Part shown: piece after piece, positions 4,376 to 5,842 of the stretch
Layout of the letters: the number at the start of each line of letters is the position of its first letter
Position numbering within the stretch: the stretch's first letter is position 1
Source: an uncultured Oscillibacter sp.
GTDB taxonomy: Bacteria > Bacillota > Clostridia > Oscillospirales > Oscillospiraceae
Reading direction: 5' to 3'
Assembly (NCBI GenBank): GCA_947245315.1
Contig: CAMXNV010000135.1
Location: forward strand, 1 to 5,842
Length of the DNA stretch: 5,842 nucleotides
The notes under the pieces: generated by a model
Told to the model about the DNA's origin: nothing
Seen by the model: the letters and a program-made list of their open reading frames with translations, nothing else
Databases searched by the model: none
Made by a program: the position numbers and the translations under genes

Positions 4376-4999
4376 ATGGAAGAGCTGGACCCCAGACAAA
4401 CGCCCCGCGCCGCGGCCTTCGAGCTGTGGATGCGGGCCCCCATGCCCATGGTGACGCTGTTCAAGACCCTGGACGTCACCCGGCTGGTCCGCCTGAGCCG
4501 CCGGGGGGACCTGAAGTTCAACATGCTCCTGTGCTGGTGCGCCGGGCGGACCGCCTCCCGGGTGGAGGAGTTTTACACCCTCCCCGTGGGGGACCGGCTG
4601 ATCCGCTACGACGCCCTGGCCGTGGACACGGTGGTGGCCCTCCGGGACGGGGGCATCGCTACCTGTGACATTCCCCTGTCCCAGGATTTCCCCCAATTCC
4701 GGCGGGACTACCTGACCCTGACCGCCCAGGTGCGGGAGACCGGGCGGCCCCACGACCTGGGGGAGACCCACATGGTGCTGGGCACCTCCGCCCTGCCTCA
4801 GACCGAGATCGACGGCGCGGTGAATATCTACGCCGGATGCTTCAACAACCCCTTCCTTATCTGGGGGAAGTACCGGCGGGGGTTCCGGCGGTTCTCCCTG
4901 CCCGTGTCCTTCCAGTTCCACCACACCCAGATGGACGGGGGACACGCCGCCCGGTTTCTGGAGGCGCTCCAGGAGGAGGTCCGGACGCTGCATCCGTGA
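4376..4999 (+). CDS. Chloramphenicol acetyltransferase-fold (CatA-like) O-acetyltransferase
   Basis: This 207-aa protein is close to the usual CAT length of about 215. The active-site motif HHTQMDGGHAARFLEALQ begins at residue 182 and aligns with the CAT signature HHxxxDG, so His183 would be the catalytic base and Asp187 its structural partner. RxxxFE near 11-16 and SALPQTEIDG near 138-147 also match conserved CAT positions. CAT trimers transfer acetyl from acetyl-CoA to a hydroxyl group. Many chromosomal clostridial relatives are not shown to act on chloramphenicol, so resistance should not be assumed; in CATs the second SALP segment usually reads SALPW, and here the Trp is Gln. GGGAGG sits 5 nt before the ATG. 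The gene starts 26 nt after the rpmE terminator, leaving no room for a separate downstream promoter. Composition matches the neighbouring genes. Confidence 0.88.
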   Translation: MEELDPRQTPRAAAFELWMRAPMPMVTLFKTLDVTRLVRLSRRGDLKFNMLLCWCAGRTASRVEEFYTLPVGDRLIRYDALAVDTVVALRDGGIATCDIPLSQDFPQFRRDYLTLTAQVRETGRPHDLGETHMVLGTSALPQTEIDGAVNIYAGCFNNPFLIWGKYRRGFRRFSLPVSFQFHHTQMDGGHAARFLEALQEEVRTLHP

Positions 5000-5005
5000 C
5001 CTTGT

Positions 5006-5090
5006 TGTAGGGGCGGACCTGCGTGTCCGCCCTTCTACAGGGAGCTCCGGGGTTCCGGGAGAAGGGCGGACACATAGGTCCGCCCCTACA
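5006..5090. repeat. REPIN-like double-hairpin repeat, family A copy 2
   Basis: The 30-nt arms 5006-5035 and 5061-5090 are inverted copies with two mismatches, with outer ends TGTAGGGGCGG and CCGCCCCTACA. Each arm folds on itself: GGGCGGAC (5011-5018) with GTCCGCCC (5025-5032), and GGGCGGAC (5064-5071) with GTCCGCCC (5078-5085), both with 6-nt loops. The 25-nt spacer contains CTCCGGGGTTCCGGGA, which resembles the spacer of the copy at 226-305. It begins 6 nt after the acetyltransferase stop. If transcribed, it would form a large 3' structure that could affect mRNA decay or termination. Confidence 0.75.
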
Positions 5091-5118
5091 GGGTGCCCTA
5101 CCGATAGAAAGACAGGCC

Positions 5119-5189
5119 CTGTGGGCCCGGTCCCCAGACCGGGCCATGGGGAGAAGAGGATGGCCTGACCTGGGGGTCAGGCCCCACAG
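5119..5189. repeat. Second, distinct REPIN-like double hairpin (family B)
   Basis: The outer ends CTGTGGG (5119-5125) and CCCACAG (5183-5189) are inverted repeats. Inside are two hairpins: GGCCCGGTC (5124-5132) with GACCGGGCC (5137-5145), and GGCCTGACC (5162-5170) with GGTCAGGCC (5175-5183), both with 4-nt loops. The two arms are inverted versions of each other with compensatory changes in the stems. The sequence is unrelated to family A, although the architecture is the same. It lies only 28 bp from the family A copy and 24 bp upstream of the flavin reductase promoter. Confidence 0.65.
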
Positions 5190-5199
5190 AATGCCCCGG

Positions 5200-5213
5200 C
5201 GGGAAATTTCCCG
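5200..5213. promoter_or_regulatory. Perfect 14-bp palindrome ahead of the flavin reductase promoter
   Basis: CGGGAAATTTCCCG is a perfect palindrome ending at the base before the putative -35. Its A/T-rich centre and fixed position upstream of the promoter suit an activator or repressor site. The binding protein is unknown. Confidence 0.4.
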
Positions 5214-5241
5214 TTGCGTTTTTCCACAAAACGCATATACT
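5214..5241 (+). promoter_or_regulatory. Sigma-A promoter of the flavin reductase gene with overlapping operator-like dyad
   Basis: The -35 TTGCGT (5214-5219) and the -10 TATACT (5236-5241) are 16 nt apart. An exact inverted repeat, TGCGTTTT (5215-5222) and AAAACGCA (5228-5235), fills the space from the -35 to the edge of the -10. A protein bound there would block RNA polymerase, so the dyad looks like a repressor operator. Confidence 0.6.
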
Positions 5242-5275
5242 GGAAACAGTGGACTTTAGAAAGGAGACGCTTGCC

Positions 5276-5791
5276 ATGCGCTTACATCCTGCGGACCCCC
5301 GTGACCTGGCCTCGGGGCTGGCCCACGCCCTTGGCGGACAAAACGCCCTCCTCACCGCCGGGACGGCGGAGCGCTGCAATACCATGACCATCGGCTGGTG
5401 CCAGGTGGGGCGGCTCTGGGGCCTCCAGACCTGCACGGTCTACGTGCGCCCCGAGCGCTATACCTACGGCTTTATGGAGGAGAACGAATATTTCACCGTC
5501 TCCGTCCTGCCCGCGGACAGGAAGGACGCCATGTCCCTCTGCGGCACCAAGAGCGGCCGGGACCTGGATAAGATCAAGGCCTGCGGCCTGACGGTCCGGA
5601 CCGGCGCGGGAGGAGCCCCCTTCTTTGAGGAGGCGGAGCTGGTGCTGGTGTGCCGGAAGCTCTACGCCCAGGACCTGGACCCCGCCTGTGTGCTCCCCGC
5701 CGGGGAGGAGGCCGTCCTGCCCCACTACGGCGCCAAGGGCGGCTGGCACAGGGCTTACACCGGCGAGATTGTGGAGGCACACTCAAAATGA
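5276..5791 (+). CDS. Flavin reductase family protein (FMN-binding split barrel)
   Basis: This 171-aa protein of the flavin reductase-like family is a small cytoplasmic FMN-binding split-barrel type. It reduces or uses flavin with NAD(P)H, or serves as a partner that supplies reduced flavin. Recognisable blocks are NTMTIGW (35-41), the WGLQTCTVYVRPERYT strand region (48-63) near the expected flavin-phosphate site, EYFTVSVLP (71-79) and CGTKSGRDLDKI (89-100), the last very typical of clostridial members. The start is the ATG with AAGGAG (5261-5266) 9 nt upstream; a GTG at 5249 precedes that site and is rejected. The gene appears monocistronic from its own promoter, with dyads suggesting regulation. 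The substrate is not predictable; detoxification or redox balance is an inference. Confidence 0.88.
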   Translation: MRLHPADPRDLASGLAHALGGQNALLTAGTAERCNTMTIGWCQVGRLWGLQTCTVYVRPERYTYGFMEENEYFTVSVLPADRKDAMSLCGTKSGRDLDKIKACGLTVRTGAGGAPFFEEAELVLVCRKLYAQDLDPACVLPAGEEAVLPHYGAKGGWHRAYTGEIVEAHSK

Positions 5792-5824
5792 GTTAGGAGA
5801 TAGGAGTGAGGAGTTAGGAGTTAA
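5790..5824. repeat. Five tandem heptamers of GAGTTAG type
   Basis: Consecutive 7-mers read GAGTTAG, GAGATAG, GAGTGAG, GAGTTAG and GAGTTAA. The first begins inside the flavin reductase stop codon. This is a short tandemly repeated repetitive sequence. It ends before the window edge, so what lies beyond is unknown. Confidence 0.75.
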
Positions 5825-5842
5825 GAACCGGGGCTCCCGAGG

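Noticed and set aside
5023..5259. 78-aa plus-strand reading frame between the acetyltransferase and flavin reductase
   Set aside because: It is made of two palindromic repeats and the promoter, and has no protein-like features.

Overview
The window is about 65% G+C by eye. It carries a spoIIID sporulation regulator, an rpmE (bL31) gene with strong AAGGGG-type ribosome binding sites, and several enzymes typical of anaerobic Firmicutes: an Fe-S aldo/keto reductase, a DUF3842 protein and a flavin reductase. Together these suggest an endospore-forming, high-GC clostridium of the Oscillospiraceae type (Flavonifractor/Oscillibacter-like). That placement is inferred from gene content and style; no 16S or phylogeny was run.

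Layout. Positions 1-449 are non-coding. They hold a strong hairpin (69-105), a 157-bp MITE-like element (176-332) with near-terminal inverted repeats and a perfect 9-bp flanking direct repeat, a REPIN-like double hairpin nested in it (226-305), and two hairpins (372-408) that pair better as minus-strand RNA. On the minus strand, spoIIID (1054-806, TTG start) is followed 26 nt later by a small gene of unknown function (779-450). A sigma-E-like promoter lies just ahead of spoIIID. Diverging from spoIIID is a plus-strand operon of three tightly packed genes: an aldo/keto reductase with two [4Fe-4S] motifs (1249-2397), a DUF3842 protein (2403-2828), and a two-domain protein with an uncharacterised N-terminal domain and a C-terminal uridine-kinase-like P-loop domain (2825-3970). 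Its promoter has a 19-bp spacer carrying a dyad, the arrangement used by MerR-family activators. Next come rpmE, with a textbook sigma-A promoter and terminator (4014-4349), and a chloramphenicol-acetyltransferase-fold gene immediately behind that terminator (4376-4999). An intergenic region with two different REPIN-like elements follows (5006-5090 and 5119-5189). The last gene is a flavin reductase family gene (5276-5791) whose promoter overlaps a perfect inverted repeat. The window closes in a run of five GAGTTAG-like heptamers.

How the parts relate. The spoIIID pair belongs to mother-cell gene control during sporulation. The three-gene operon looks like an inducible, redox-linked cassette of unknown pathway. 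rpmE is housekeeping. The acetyltransferase and flavin reductase look like stand-alone accessory metabolism or detoxification genes. I do not see a defence system, CRISPR array, prophage or intact transposase. The most unusual material is the set of nested mobile-repeat structures and the three-gene operon, whose reductase lacks two of the four classical AKR catalytic residues.
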